The notes below the pieces were generated by a model, which was given only the letters and a program-made list of their open reading frames with translations, was not told the DNA's origin and did not search any database. DNA of 12,447 nt from contig JACDTU010000042.1 of the NCBI GenBank assembly GCA_022376465.1, forward strand, positions 1 to 12,447, written 5' to 3'. The stretch comes from Cubamyces lactineus. Taxonomy: Eukaryota; Basidiomycota; Agaricomycetes; Polyporales; Polyporaceae. Below, piece by piece: positions 1 to 7,875 of this stretch. Position 1 is the first letter of the stretch, and the number at the start of each line of letters is the position of its first letter. Both the position numbers and the translations under genes were made by a program.

Positions 1-2
1 GT

Positions 3-152
3 GGTACTGAATTTGGGTGCGTTGCCAGAGATTTGTGGCACTATAGAAGTGTATTATTAAATATGCTTGATTGTGATGATCGCACAGTGCTGGCATTGGC
101 CAATCATGCATATCAATCTATAGCACAATCACTGAACCCGCAGGTTGCCTAG
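3..152 (+). other. possible C-terminal coding remnant at the window edge
   Basis: An open frame of 49 codons enters from outside the window and ends at TAG (150-152). The translation has a varied, protein-like composition (it includes DLWHYRSVLLNMLD and ends SLNPQVA) rather than the simple-sequence look of the open frames further right. The surrounding DNA is clearly AT-richer than the three genes downstream, so it may be the tail of an unrelated gene or of a decayed mobile element. An open frame this short is expected by chance reasonably often, so this is weak evidence. No family is recognised. Confidence 0.2.
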
Positions 153-710
153 AGGTTGCAATTAGCAATCACACTCGTGAAATGTGCAGGATAACCCCTG
201 TCGCCCCTAGGCAGTCCAGCGTGGGCTACATACCACACTCTTGATTCACACGTGCCAGATTTTCAATGTATGCTCCGCAGGATATGCTCTGGATATTCAA
301 TATACACCTGCCATATCCTGCAGTGCAGACTATCTAGCATTGCTCAGTGATATATGGAGCAGTTGGAACTTCAAATGGGAGACAGTGTTGTTCCTAATGC
401 TCTAAGCACCAAAAAAGGTTGAAAGGGTTAGTCGACCCCCCTTTAGGTTGTAAACCGCGCTCTAAACCACCATATCAGAAAGTGTGCACGCCCCGCCCCT
501 TACAAAGATTGATTGATTCAGCAAATGTGCCCTCTCCCACCCTTGCCTACCCTCCTCCAAAGGATTTCCCAACAGGTGCTAGGTATTACGCTCCGTGCTG
601 CAACCCCGGAGTCCGAGCCCCAAACCCCCGTACTCTGTTCCTTACTCCGCATTATGTACTCTGTTCTTCCGAACTCCGTTCTTTCGTACCCCGTACCCCC
701 GACCCCGTTC

Positions 711-759
711 TCCGTACTCCGCACTCCGTACTCCGCACTTCGTACTCCGTACTTCGGAC
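711..759 (+). repeat. 7-bp tandem microsatellite-like repeat, 7 copies
   Basis: Seven contiguous heptamers follow the consensus TCCGTAC, with variants TCCGCAC, TTCGTAC and TTCGGAC: 711, 718, 725, 732, 739, 746 and 753. Looser copies extend leftwards to about 640. Because seven is not a multiple of three, open frames across it read as low-complexity Pro/Leu/Arg/Thr. It is best seen as local simple-sequence expansion. Confidence 0.85.
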
Positions 760-1011
760 TTCCCCCGGCGTCATGACTTACATGTCTCAGATAACCCCTC
801 AGGGCGCTACCTACATGAGGCCTTTGCTTACTGAGCTATCTGTGATATCTCATCTCTTGGCAAGTTACTTTGTACTTTTGTTCTACTCCTTCCTATCACG
901 TACATCTCTTATTGGTTCTATCGGGTTTCTGACTTAGTGTAAATACTGCTCCAGAATGTAGTAGCTACTCAGTTCGGAAATCTCGTTATTTAGGTTACTC
1001 GTTATCCCTCG

Positions 1012-1259
1012 TAGTCCGACACTCAACCCCGACCCCCTAGTCTGACCAACCTTCGTTCCCTTCCTACCTACCCCTCCGATCCATCCCCGTTCCCAAGTCC
1101 GACCTCTGACCCATCAAGTCTGTATTCCGAAGTCCGCAAATAGAGGACACCGAGTCAGAACCCGTGCGTTACCAATAGTTTCGTGACAGTCCTCACACAG
1201 TGCTAGTCCGACCTCCGGTCGTACTCTGACCCCGAACTCCATCCAAGTCCCGACCACCG
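1012..1259 (+). repeat. dispersed AGTCCGACC-like decamers
   Basis: The word (T/A)AGTCCGACC or a one-base variant recurs near 1012, 1041, 1096, 1130, 1205 and 1248 at irregular spacing of roughly 30-75 bp. It resembles the heptamer text at 711-759 (both contain TCCG followed by AC) and may be a decayed continuation of the same expansion. It shows no protein-coding character. Confidence 0.4.
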
Positions 1260-1639
1260 GAGTTGTACCCCCGGACGGCACGGTCCTAACACTAGGTGCC
1301 TCTGAGATTCACAAACCCGCAGTGTGCGACAGGTTAAAGATGGAGCTGCACAGGTTCAAACTCCGAGCTCTTATCTAGAATCGGTTCAGAATATCTCAAT
1401 TGTTGCAGAAAATCATCCGCTATCACAACAACTTTATGACATGTGCATATATAAGCGAGAGCAAACACGATGTTGAACGAGTAATAAACAGTGTCTTTCA
1501 ATCATAACGTAGGGTCAGCAAGCCCATTAGAATGTGAGCGATACATGTATAGCGAACAAACGTAAACATAGCATGACAGAGGGGGAGAGTGAAAAAAACG
1601 TAATCGTACAGAGGGGGACGCGAAGTGCAAATGTCCGAA

Positions 1640-3568
1640 CTAAACGCTGTGCCGGGAAGAGCTACGTAAAGCTTCGCGCTGTTCCACAGCGTCGTACAAC
1701 GCATGCTCAAGTCGGGATTGAACCTGCACTGCCACTTTGAGTGCCTCCTTGGCGCGGCGCACGTACGCGTCCGCGACGTCGCGCTCCCATGTATTCTCGG
1801 GTAGGGCAAACGCTTTGATCCTCGCGTCTTGACAGGCCTGGTCCGCAGCCTCGAGTCGCTGGGAGGCTTTATCGCGCTTTTGGGTAAGACGCTCGATGTG
1901 AGCGTTGATGTCGTAGGGCGGTGCGGGATGGTGACGGGGAGCAGGGTTAGATACGCCCGGGGCGAGAGACTTGGCGCGGTGGTCAGCGCGATCTTCATCT
2001 TCATCGTCTTCGGACGCATTGGGGGAGTCGACGTCGGAGTTCGGTGGCAAGTCGACGTCGGAGCCGTGGGTAGTCGCAGGCAACGAAGGCTCGCGGAAGG
2101 CCTCCATTGCCTCCGGGGGCCAACGAGTCGGACATCTGCCAGGGTTTAAGCAGTGGGCCGTGCAGGAAGCGAGCGCGGGCAAGTCGAGGATGGTGTACGG
2201 ATGGTCGGCGAGGAAGCGGGTGGCCGTGTTGACGGCCTCGTAGACTTCGTGCCAAACGAGCGGGGCTGTGAGGGGGTAGATTGAGAAGCCCTGACCGTTG
2301 AACTGTGCGGCCCGACGGCCACGAACTGCGAGAGAGAAAAGTTGGATCAGCATACGATCACGGAGCAAAGGCACGAATCACGTACGGATGACTTCGCCGC
2401 GAAGAGACATCCCACCGTATTTGCAGCCTTTGCGGTTGCGAGAGCAGCTAGCGCAGCGGTATCCACGGCCGTACGGTGTGCAGTCCCTGTTGGGGGGGCA
2501 CGTATCGCACTAGAATGAGAGTAGAAACGTAAGTACGATAGCTCAACGTGGAGAGGAAGGACGACGTACGCGGACGGTGAGTTCAGTGAACTCGATCAGA
2601 CGCTGGAACTTCGACTCGACGACCGCGCCGCGAGAGGCTGACTGGGGCGCTGGGAGGGGACTGGGTTGCATTGCGCGGGTAGGGGTTTGGGGACCTTGAG
2701 GCGGACGTCTGCGGGGAGTGGATGGAGCCCCGGAGGGAGGGTCTTGCTGATCGGCTCGAGGAACAGACGGGTGGCCTCGACGAGCGACGGAGGCAGAGGA
2801 CGAAGCCTGTCCGCGAGACGGGCGAGAGGAGGTGCGAGGCGTGCTGGGCGCATTACCCACGACCGCCGGCCCGGACTGAGCAGCCACGTTCCTCGGAGGA
2901 CTGTGCGGGGCGCGTAGCGGGCGGATTTGGCGGGTACGGTACGCCTCGTCATCTACACGAAGGCAAACAAACGTCAGCGTGTGGATGAAAGACCAAGAAG
3001 CCGGCTTACATCGGATGACAGCGGCATCGTAGCTGTGCTCCGCCCGTGTGAGACTCTCCTCAGCGTTCCGGAGGGTCGCGTTGAGGGCGAGGAAGTCTTC
3101 GATGCGATCCCGGACGTTCGGATTCGGCGTGGCTCTGGTAATGTCGCGGACGGCGTCCTTGTAGAACTTGACGGAGTTGGTGGCCTGCTCCACGAGTGCC
3201 TGAGCCGCTTTCACGTCCCATCTACGCGAACGAATCGCGTAGGTAGACATGAAGCTCTCGGCGACATCTCGCGTGCACTCAGCCTCGATGCGCGCGAAGA
3301 GATGTTCTTCAAACTCCTCGTCGTGGCTGGAGGTGATACGGACATCGCGCTGAAGGAGGAGAGGTGAGCTAAGAGGGGTAGGAAGGTAGCACTGAAGAGC
3401 GCGCACCATGAGCCTCTTGAATTTGAGGTACCAGTCCGCCATCTCCGGTTGGGGCCGTCGTCCGAGGGCTTTAGCGAATGCGAGGAGACTCCGGAAGTCT
3501 TCGTCGTCCTCCGACGTTGAAGCGGATCGCATGCGTGAGTCGGGTGGATCGGCGCCGGCGAGAGACAT
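1640..3568 (-). CDS. Gene 1: Zn(II)2Cys6-like six-cysteine protein of unknown function, 5 exons, 564 aa
   Basis: Exons are 3568-3407, 3349-3010, 2952-2570, 2509-2386 and 2325-1640; introns of 57, 57, 60 and 60 bp have phases 0, 1, 0, 1. Together they give 565 codons including the stop. The start at 3568 opens MSLAGADPPD and follows a pyrimidine-rich leader; an in-frame ATG at 3745 would add 59 residues not matched in the paralogue. Residues 1-167 contain WYLKF and YAIRSRRWD, both echoed in gene 2 (WYVKL, YALKSREWD). Residues 200-285 are Pro/Ser/Arg-rich and probably disordered. Cysteines 296, 299, 305, 314, 317 and 324 form CX2CX5CX8CX2CX6C, close to Zn(II)2Cys6 spacing but one residue short in the first loop and not in the usual N-terminal place. 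After it come LRG, a Trp-Pro-x-Glu-Ala motif, an acidic stretch (SEDDEDED) and a helical, probably coiled-coil tail (about 474-564). A DNA- or RNA-binding role is inferred only from the cysteine module. Family not recognised. Confidence 0.82.
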
Positions 3569-3680
3569 AGCGAGGAAGACGGTGAGAGGCAAGCGAAAGC
3601 GCGTGGACGCGTAAGCCTGACGGATTTGGCAGAAAGGCGTGCAGGGTCGGAGCTGTGCGGTACGGTGGGCGGGACACCCG

Positions 3681-3685
3681 ATATA
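3681..3685 (-). promoter_or_regulatory. TATA-like element upstream of gene 1
   Basis: On the minus strand the text reads CCTATATCGGG, about 113 bp before the gene 1 ATG. It is the only TATA-like run between the start codon and the bZIP-site cluster, so it is a plausible core promoter. Five-base AT runs occur by chance, so support is weak. Confidence 0.3.
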
Positions 3686-3765
3686 GGCGGTTGGTCGGTA
3701 TTGAGCGTGTTTGGGTTCCCGAGCCATGTCCCGAAAAGGCGACAACAGTGCGGAAGCGGGCGGGC

Positions 3766-3772
3766 TGAGTCA
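3766..3772. promoter_or_regulatory. TGAGTCA (Gcn4/AP-1 type bZIP site) upstream of gene 1
   Basis: A perfect TGAGTCA heptamer sits about 200 bp upstream of the gene 1 start, immediately beside four repeats carrying CRE-like half sites. TGA(C/G)TCA is the established target of Gcn4/AP-1 type bZIP factors in fungi. The clustering with other bZIP-type words makes it more credible than an isolated match. Function is inferred. Confidence 0.4.
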
Positions 3773-3776
3773 ACCG

Positions 3777-3890
3777 CCCAAAACGGAAAGGCCGACGTCA
3801 GTGCTCCCAAAACGGATAGCCCGACGTCATTGGCCCAAAATGGACACACAGATGTCAATGTACCAAAACGGACAAAGCGACGTCATTTCT
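3777..3890. repeat. four 28-29 bp direct repeats with TGACGTC (CRE-like) cores upstream of gene 1
   Basis: Units begin at about 3777, 3806, 3834 and 3862 and share the pattern CCCAAAACGGA, then 7-8 variable bases, then GACGTCA. The GACGTCA cores lie at 3794, 3823 and 3879; the third unit has GATGTCA at 3851. Read on the minus strand each core is TGACGTC followed by G or another base, close to the ATF/CREB palindrome TGACGTCA. Core spacing is 28-29 bp, close to an integral number of helical turns only loosely. The block lies 209-322 bp upstream of the gene 1 ATG, so it may be an upstream activating region. Alternatively it is a small minisatellite with no role. Confidence 0.7.
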
Positions 3891-4059
3891 GAGAATCAGG
3901 TACATGCGTAGCTCAGGCACAGAGCACCAGGGCTGCGTATGTTCATCCAGCCATTGCGCAAATACTTCGAAGAATAAAATAGCATTGGATAACATATGGA
4001 TATGGGACGCAGACAATGTATAATATTCCGCGGAAGTGGGATGCTTAACGAGGCATCCC
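3891..4059. other. spacer between gene 1 promoter repeats and array A
   Basis: This stretch is AT-richer than its surroundings and no gene, hairpin or repeat was recognised in it. It separates the CRE-like repeats from the first unit of array A. The last bases before the array (CATCCC) already resemble the end of an array linker. Confidence 0.5.
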
Positions 4060-4693
4060 TCGCGGTGTAGCAGGTAGGTGGTAGCCCGCGCGACACCTTC
4101 TTCGCGGTGTAGCAGGTAGGTGGTAGCCCGCGCGACAGGTCACCTCCCTCGCGGTCTAGCAGGTAGGTGGTAGCCCGCGCGACACCTTCTTCGCGGTGTA
4201 GCAGGTAGGTGGTAGCCCGCACGACAGGTCACCTCCCTCGCGGTCTAGCAGGTAGGTGGTAGCCCGCGCGACACCTTCTTCGCGGTGTAGCAGGTAGGTG
4301 GTGGCCCGCACGACAGGTCACCTCCCTCGCGGTGTAGCAGGTAGGTGGTAGCCCGCGCGACACCTTCTTCGCGGTGTAGCAGGTAGGTGGTAGCCCGCAC
4401 GACAGGTCACCTCCCTCGCGGTGTAGCAGGTAGGTGGTAGCCCGCGCGACACCTTCTTCGCGGTGTAGCAGGTAGGTGGTAGCCCGCCGACAGGTCACCT
4501 CCCTCGCGGTGTAGCAGGTGGGGGGGGGGGGGAGGTGGTAGCCGCGCGACAGGTCACCTCCCTCGCGGTCTAGCAGGTAGGTGGTAGCCCGCGCGACACC
4601 TTCTTCGCGGTGTAGCAGGTAGGTGGTAGCCCGCACGACAGGTCACCTCCCTCGCGGTGTAGCAGGTAGGTGGTAGCCCGCGCGACACCTCCT
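4060..4693. repeat. Tandem array A: 14 units alternating 42 and 47 bp (7 dimers of about 89 bp)
   Basis: Unit starts (TCGCGGTGTAG or TCGCGGTCTAG) are 4060, 4102, 4149, 4191, 4238, 4280, 4327, 4369, 4416, 4458, 4504, 4563, 4605 and 4652. Lengths alternate 42/47 with two exceptions: 46 at 4458 and 59 at 4504, where a G run was inserted. Each unit has a 30-bp core running from CGCGG to CCGCG, then one of two linkers. The short linker ends ACACCTTCT; the long one carries an extra five bases (ACAGGTCACCTCCC), giving a small palindrome AGGT-C-ACCT. The core ends are inverted repeats (9 of 12 positions pair around GGTAGG). The minus strand is largely open in this array, which produces spurious His/Arg/Glu-rich frames. 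It lies between genes 1 and 2, starting 492 bp upstream of gene 1's ATG. Confidence 0.95.
4520..4532 (+). repeat. 13-base poly-G tract inside array A
   Basis: One array unit (4504-4562) is 59 bp rather than 47 or 42 because the core word GCAGGTAGG has expanded into thirteen consecutive G residues. This is probably replication slippage, and the exact length may be a sequencing or assembly uncertainty. Confidence 0.85.
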
Positions 4694-5013
4694 TTGAGGT
4701 AGTAGTTATTTCGTGTTAGTTCCTAACATCCAACAAACAATGGCATTGCGCTGGCACGGATACGTGTATTTCCATGTCCATACGTGATGGTGACAATGAA
4801 ACGGGCATTCGCGTAGTAGAAGTACACAAGAAATAGGGTGGAGAGACACGCGGGGAGAGTGGAGAGGTACAAACGTCAATGTCCGTTGATAGAAAACATA
4901 TACACGGCGCCTGCCGGTACGCTTCAAGAAACGCCTACTTTATCGTACATATCCACACACCGAACGAACACGCGCGGCGACATAGCGAATCAAATGGGGG
5001 ACACAGCGACTTA
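4694..5013. other. 3' flank of gene 2
   Basis: These 320 bases lie between array A and the gene 2 stop codon. No coding region was supported in either direction: the open frames are short and overlap the gene 2 tail. The stretch is AT-richer than the coding DNA and probably holds the gene 2 3' UTR and terminator. No canonical AATAAA was found on the minus strand, which is not unusual for fungi. Confidence 0.5.
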
Positions 5014-7345
5014 CTACTTGCCCGACGACTTCCGCCCCATTATCTTGTCTCGCAAATTGACGAACGGCGTGAGGATAGGGGGCCGCTGGGGATCGTCGCG
5101 CTGACGCGCGTCCTCCTCGAGTGCGTCGATCTCTGCGCTGAGGTTCGCCATCTGCGCATTGAGTCCGTCCCTCTCCCCCCACAGCTGTCGGTAAGCCTCG
5201 CTGGCGGAGTCCATGTTGCACAGCCTGCGCGTCATGTCGTGCATTTGCGCAGAGAGCATCTGCTCTCGCGCGCGCAGAATCTCCAAGCGGTCTTGCCCTC
5301 CACGCGACTCCAACGCCTGTTGGTGCGAAGGGCCGGCGGACGGCTGGCGCTGCGAAGGGCCGGCGGACGGCTGGCGCGGCGAAGGGCCGGCGGACGGCTG
5401 GCGCGGCGATGACCCAGGGTAACCCGGCGGCGGCATGTTCAACGGGGACGGGGGCCCATATGCGACGCCCTGCGGCAGCTGCAGAGGCGAGAGGGCGGCG
5501 TAGGGGGGTTGCGCGACCATAGCAGGCGAGCGGAAGGTATACTGAGGGGACTGACCGCCGCGCGGCGCATTTGCAGCGACGCCCACACCGCTCGACATGG
5601 TACCAGAGCTAGCGCGGCCGGTCGCGGAGGCTGGAGCGCGCGGGGAGAGGGCGGTCGGCGAACGGTGGGAACGTTGCGAATGCAGAGAGTGGGGCGAGGA
5701 CATTCCGCCACGGGCATGAGGCGAGATAGAGGGGGAATGGTGGGAGTGGGAGGCCTCATAGTCCGCCTCCCATTGAGCGCGGTGCGGGTCGTCGTTTTCC
5801 ACTTCGGCGGCGTCGTCGGAGGCGTAATCGTCGTTGTCGACGTCCATCGGGGCGTCATCGCCCATGGCTTCGATCGCGGCACGCGCCTCCCTCGGCCACG
5901 CCGTCACAGCGCCCCCCACCTTGTAGCAATCCTCGCGTCTTGCCAGCTCCATGAGGTCGTCGGGCCTCAGGATGGTGTAGTGATGCGCGTCGAGGTACGA
6001 TTGAGCTTCTTCAACGAGTTGGTAGATGTATTGCCATTCATGTTGTGTGCGCCTGCGTGATACGACGACGAGTGCCCTCCCATTGTGCTGCGCAACGACC
6101 TCTTTGCCGACTTGTATGAAACGGAGTACAGATCAGCGTCGTTCAGAAAGCGGAAGACGAAGACGGCGGGGACGGACTCACCGGTAATCGTCCCGCGGAG
6201 CGTTAACCCTCCCCACTTGCAGGCTTGTTTCCCCCCTGAGCAGGACGGGCAGCGGTACCCCTCTCCGTACGGCGCGCACTGGACATTCTGGTGTGCGCAT
6301 CGATCGCACTAGACGACGTCGACGTGGCCGGGACGTAGTCAGAGCAAGGGACATGCACGCATCTGAGATGCGGACTCACCGCATGAACGTCATCAAACTC
6401 CAACAGGCGGGGCTCCTTGGACTCCATGCGGGGACCGCGTCGGGCCCTCGGCGTGTCGACCTGAGACGTAGACTGCCTGGACGCACGACGGGCGGACGTA
6501 GGGGTGCGGTCGACTTGCATCTCGTTGTCCGCTCGACCACCCCGCGGCGGCGTGCGCGGGATATTCGGAACAGGCGCGTTCCCCGGCGGGATGGCGTAGG
6601 TGGGGACGAATCGCAACGTGTTCGCAGGCCAGCCTGGAAGGCGATAGGTTATTTTCACCTCCTGTACTGCATGTGCGGCCGATGTGAGCTGGCGCGAGTG
6701 TAAGCCAATCAAAGGATGACGACGGGACGTACGTTGCGCATAGGCTTCGTCACTAAGACGGCGAGCCGCAGCCAGCTCGTTCAACGCTGCGTTGACGAGG
6801 TCTTGAAGGTGATTTTCAAGGGTTCGATCGACGTTGGTCCTGTCGGAGGTCAGGCGTCGGAGGTTCTTCTGGTGGTACGCAAGCGTTCTCTTCGCGCGTC
6901 GGATCCCATTCATGCATATGTCCAAGTCCCATTCGCGAGACTTGAGGGCATAGAGTCGCATGTATCGCCAAGGTGCTTCACGGTTGCGGTCTTCCACGAG
7001 GACCGGCCACATAAATTCGACAAAAATGCGGTCGTCGTACCGCGTAGCGGGGAAGCCGTTCTGCGAACGCGTTAGCGAACATATGGGACCGATTGCGCTA
7101 CGTACCAGGTAGGTTTCGAGCTTAACATACCAATCTAAAATCAAGCTTGGATCCAGGCGGTTCCCGAATTTGACCGTGACGGCGAATGCTTCCGCGTACG
7201 ATCTGAAGGTTACGAACTCCGGGTCGTCGCCCGACCCGAGAGACGACACGTTAGCGGGTGAAAAGACATGCAGCGGATTCGAAGAATTGGCCGAGCTAGA
7301 GGAGCCGCCAGAGCGAGGGGAGCGCGGTGATCCAGAGGCGGACAT
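5014..7345 (-). CDS. Gene 2: paralogue of gene 1, Zn(II)2Cys6-like module plus coiled-coil tail, 5 exons, 692 aa
   Basis: Exons are 7345-7106, 7060-6733, 6666-6380, 6308-6182 and 6110-5014; introns of 45, 66, 71 and 71 bp have phases 0, 1, 0, 1 as in gene 1. The sum is 693 codons including the stop. The start (MSASGSPRSP) follows a CT-rich leader. Residues 1-40 are Ser-rich; 70-200 match gene 1 (WYVKL, YALKSREWD, DEAYAQ). Cysteines 286, 289, 296, 305, 308 and 315 give CX2CX6CX8CX2CX6C, exactly within the Zn(II)2Cys6 spacing rule, although the basic residues usual in the first loop are missing. LRG, HNGR and WPREA then align with gene 1, followed by an acidic segment, a long Ser/Pro/Gly-rich linker, PRQPSAGPS repeats (563-590) and a probable coiled coil (601-664). 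The last intron needs an AAG acceptor at 6111. A nucleic-acid-binding or regulatory role is inferred from the cysteines alone. Confidence 0.82.
5324..5404 (-). repeat. 27-bp in-frame coding repeat, 3 near-perfect copies, in gene 2
   Basis: Three consecutive 27-bp units (5324-5350, 5351-5377, 5378-5404) encode the nonapeptide S-(P/Q)-R-Q-P-S-A-G-P, with a fourth, weaker copy (PSHQQ) next to them. The unit length is a multiple of three, so copy-number change would lengthen or shorten the disordered linker before the coiled coil without a frameshift. This is likely a length-polymorphic site among strains. Confidence 0.85.
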
Positions 7346-7348
7346 AGA

Positions 7349-7382
7349 GGAGTGGAGGGAGGGAGCAGAGAGAGAGAGAGGG
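7349..7382 (-). promoter_or_regulatory. pyrimidine-rich leader of gene 2
   Basis: On the minus strand the 35 bases before the ATG are almost pure pyrimidine, including a (CT)n run of about seven dinucleotides. CT-rich tracts near transcription starts are common in filamentous fungal promoters, which supports the chosen start codon at 7345. Confidence 0.5.
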
Positions 7383-7546
7383 CGCGTGAGCGAATCTTGT
7401 GCTGTAGACCTTTTAGCAAACGCGGGTCAAACCTTGTACGAAGCACGCGGACGCGAACGTTTGGTAAGTGCGCACACCGAGGCATGGCCGCGACCGGTTA
7501 TGGGCCCTGTGAGCACCAACGGCGACGATCGCGTGCAGGGCCGTAT

Positions 7547-7575
7547 GCGGTCTACCACCTTCCTGGTGGACCGCG
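7547..7575. repeat. solitary copy of the array core palindrome (CGG-N20-CCG) upstream of gene 2
   Basis: GCGGTCTACCA and TGGTGGACCGC form 11-bp inverted arms (10 of 11 pair) around the loop CCTTCC. Laid against the reverse complement of the array A core, 24 of 29 positions agree; against array B, 23 of 29. The spacing between the outer CGG and CCG triplets is 20 bp, the same as in both arrays. It lies about 200 bp upstream of the gene 2 start codon. It could be an ancestral single element from which arrays arose, a dispersed copy, or a protein-binding site. Confidence 0.6.
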
Positions 7576-7875
7576 CGTCGGCTTCTCCGGCGTATTGACA
7601 TCGAAGGCGCGGTTGAGGGTTCGAGCGGTAGTCTATCGGACGAGCCTATCGGTCAAGCGTGGTTATCGCGGCGCAGGCGCGCGCGTGATATACCGCACCA
7701 TAGGCATCCGCATTCCATACTCAGCACGATGTACACTTCTACCCAAGTGGCCGCGACGCAAAGGCAGACGGTTTTCTCAATAGAAATGCTATTATAATGA
7801 CGCTGTACTATAATATCTCTGCGCGCAATGGCTACTAGTGTATGTACATGTCTACTAGAAACCCAAACTCAGATC

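Larger units (their letters stand above)
153..1639. other. gene-poor intergenic stretch with degenerate short repeats
   Basis: No supported gene is seen. Positions 153-420 are AT-rich and plain. From about 520 to 1320 the plus strand is strongly pyrimidine-rich, with recurring short words of the type TCCGTAC and AGTCCGACC. The long open frames here translate to monotonous Leu-Arg-Thr-Pro-Ser text with no domain character, so they are treated as artefacts of the repeat. Positions 1330-1639 hold the region 3' of gene 1, with a plus-strand TATATAA (1448-1454) and AATAAA (1483-1488) but no partner gene. Confidence 0.6.
7346..7875. other. intergenic region: 5' flank of gene 2 and 3' flank of gene 3
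   Basis: No gene is supported in these 530 bases. Reading on the minus strand, the gene 3 3' UTR comes first (AT-rich, about 7780-7875, with TATAATAG but no AATAAA). The gene 2 promoter region follows, containing a solitary palindrome at 7547-7575, and then a CT-rich leader directly before the gene 2 ATG. No convincing TATA box was seen close to the gene 2 start. Confidence 0.55.

Noticed and set aside
419..937. Plus-strand open frame of 172 codons
   Set aside because: It runs through the pyrimidine-rich heptamer repeat and reads as Leu-Arg-Thr-Pro repetition; no splice signals or domain character.
3569..3745. Extension of gene 1 to the upstream in-frame ATG at 3745
   Set aside because: The extra residues have no counterpart in gene 2, the TATA-like element at 3681-3685 would fall inside the coding region, and the ATG at 3568 has a CT-rich leader and a similar MS(A/L) opening to gene 2.
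3896..4636. Minus-strand open frames of 108 and 135 codons over array A
   Set aside because: Translations are cyclic His-Arg-Glu / Ala-Thr-Thr-Tyr text dictated by the 42/47-bp units, interrupted at random places by frame changes.
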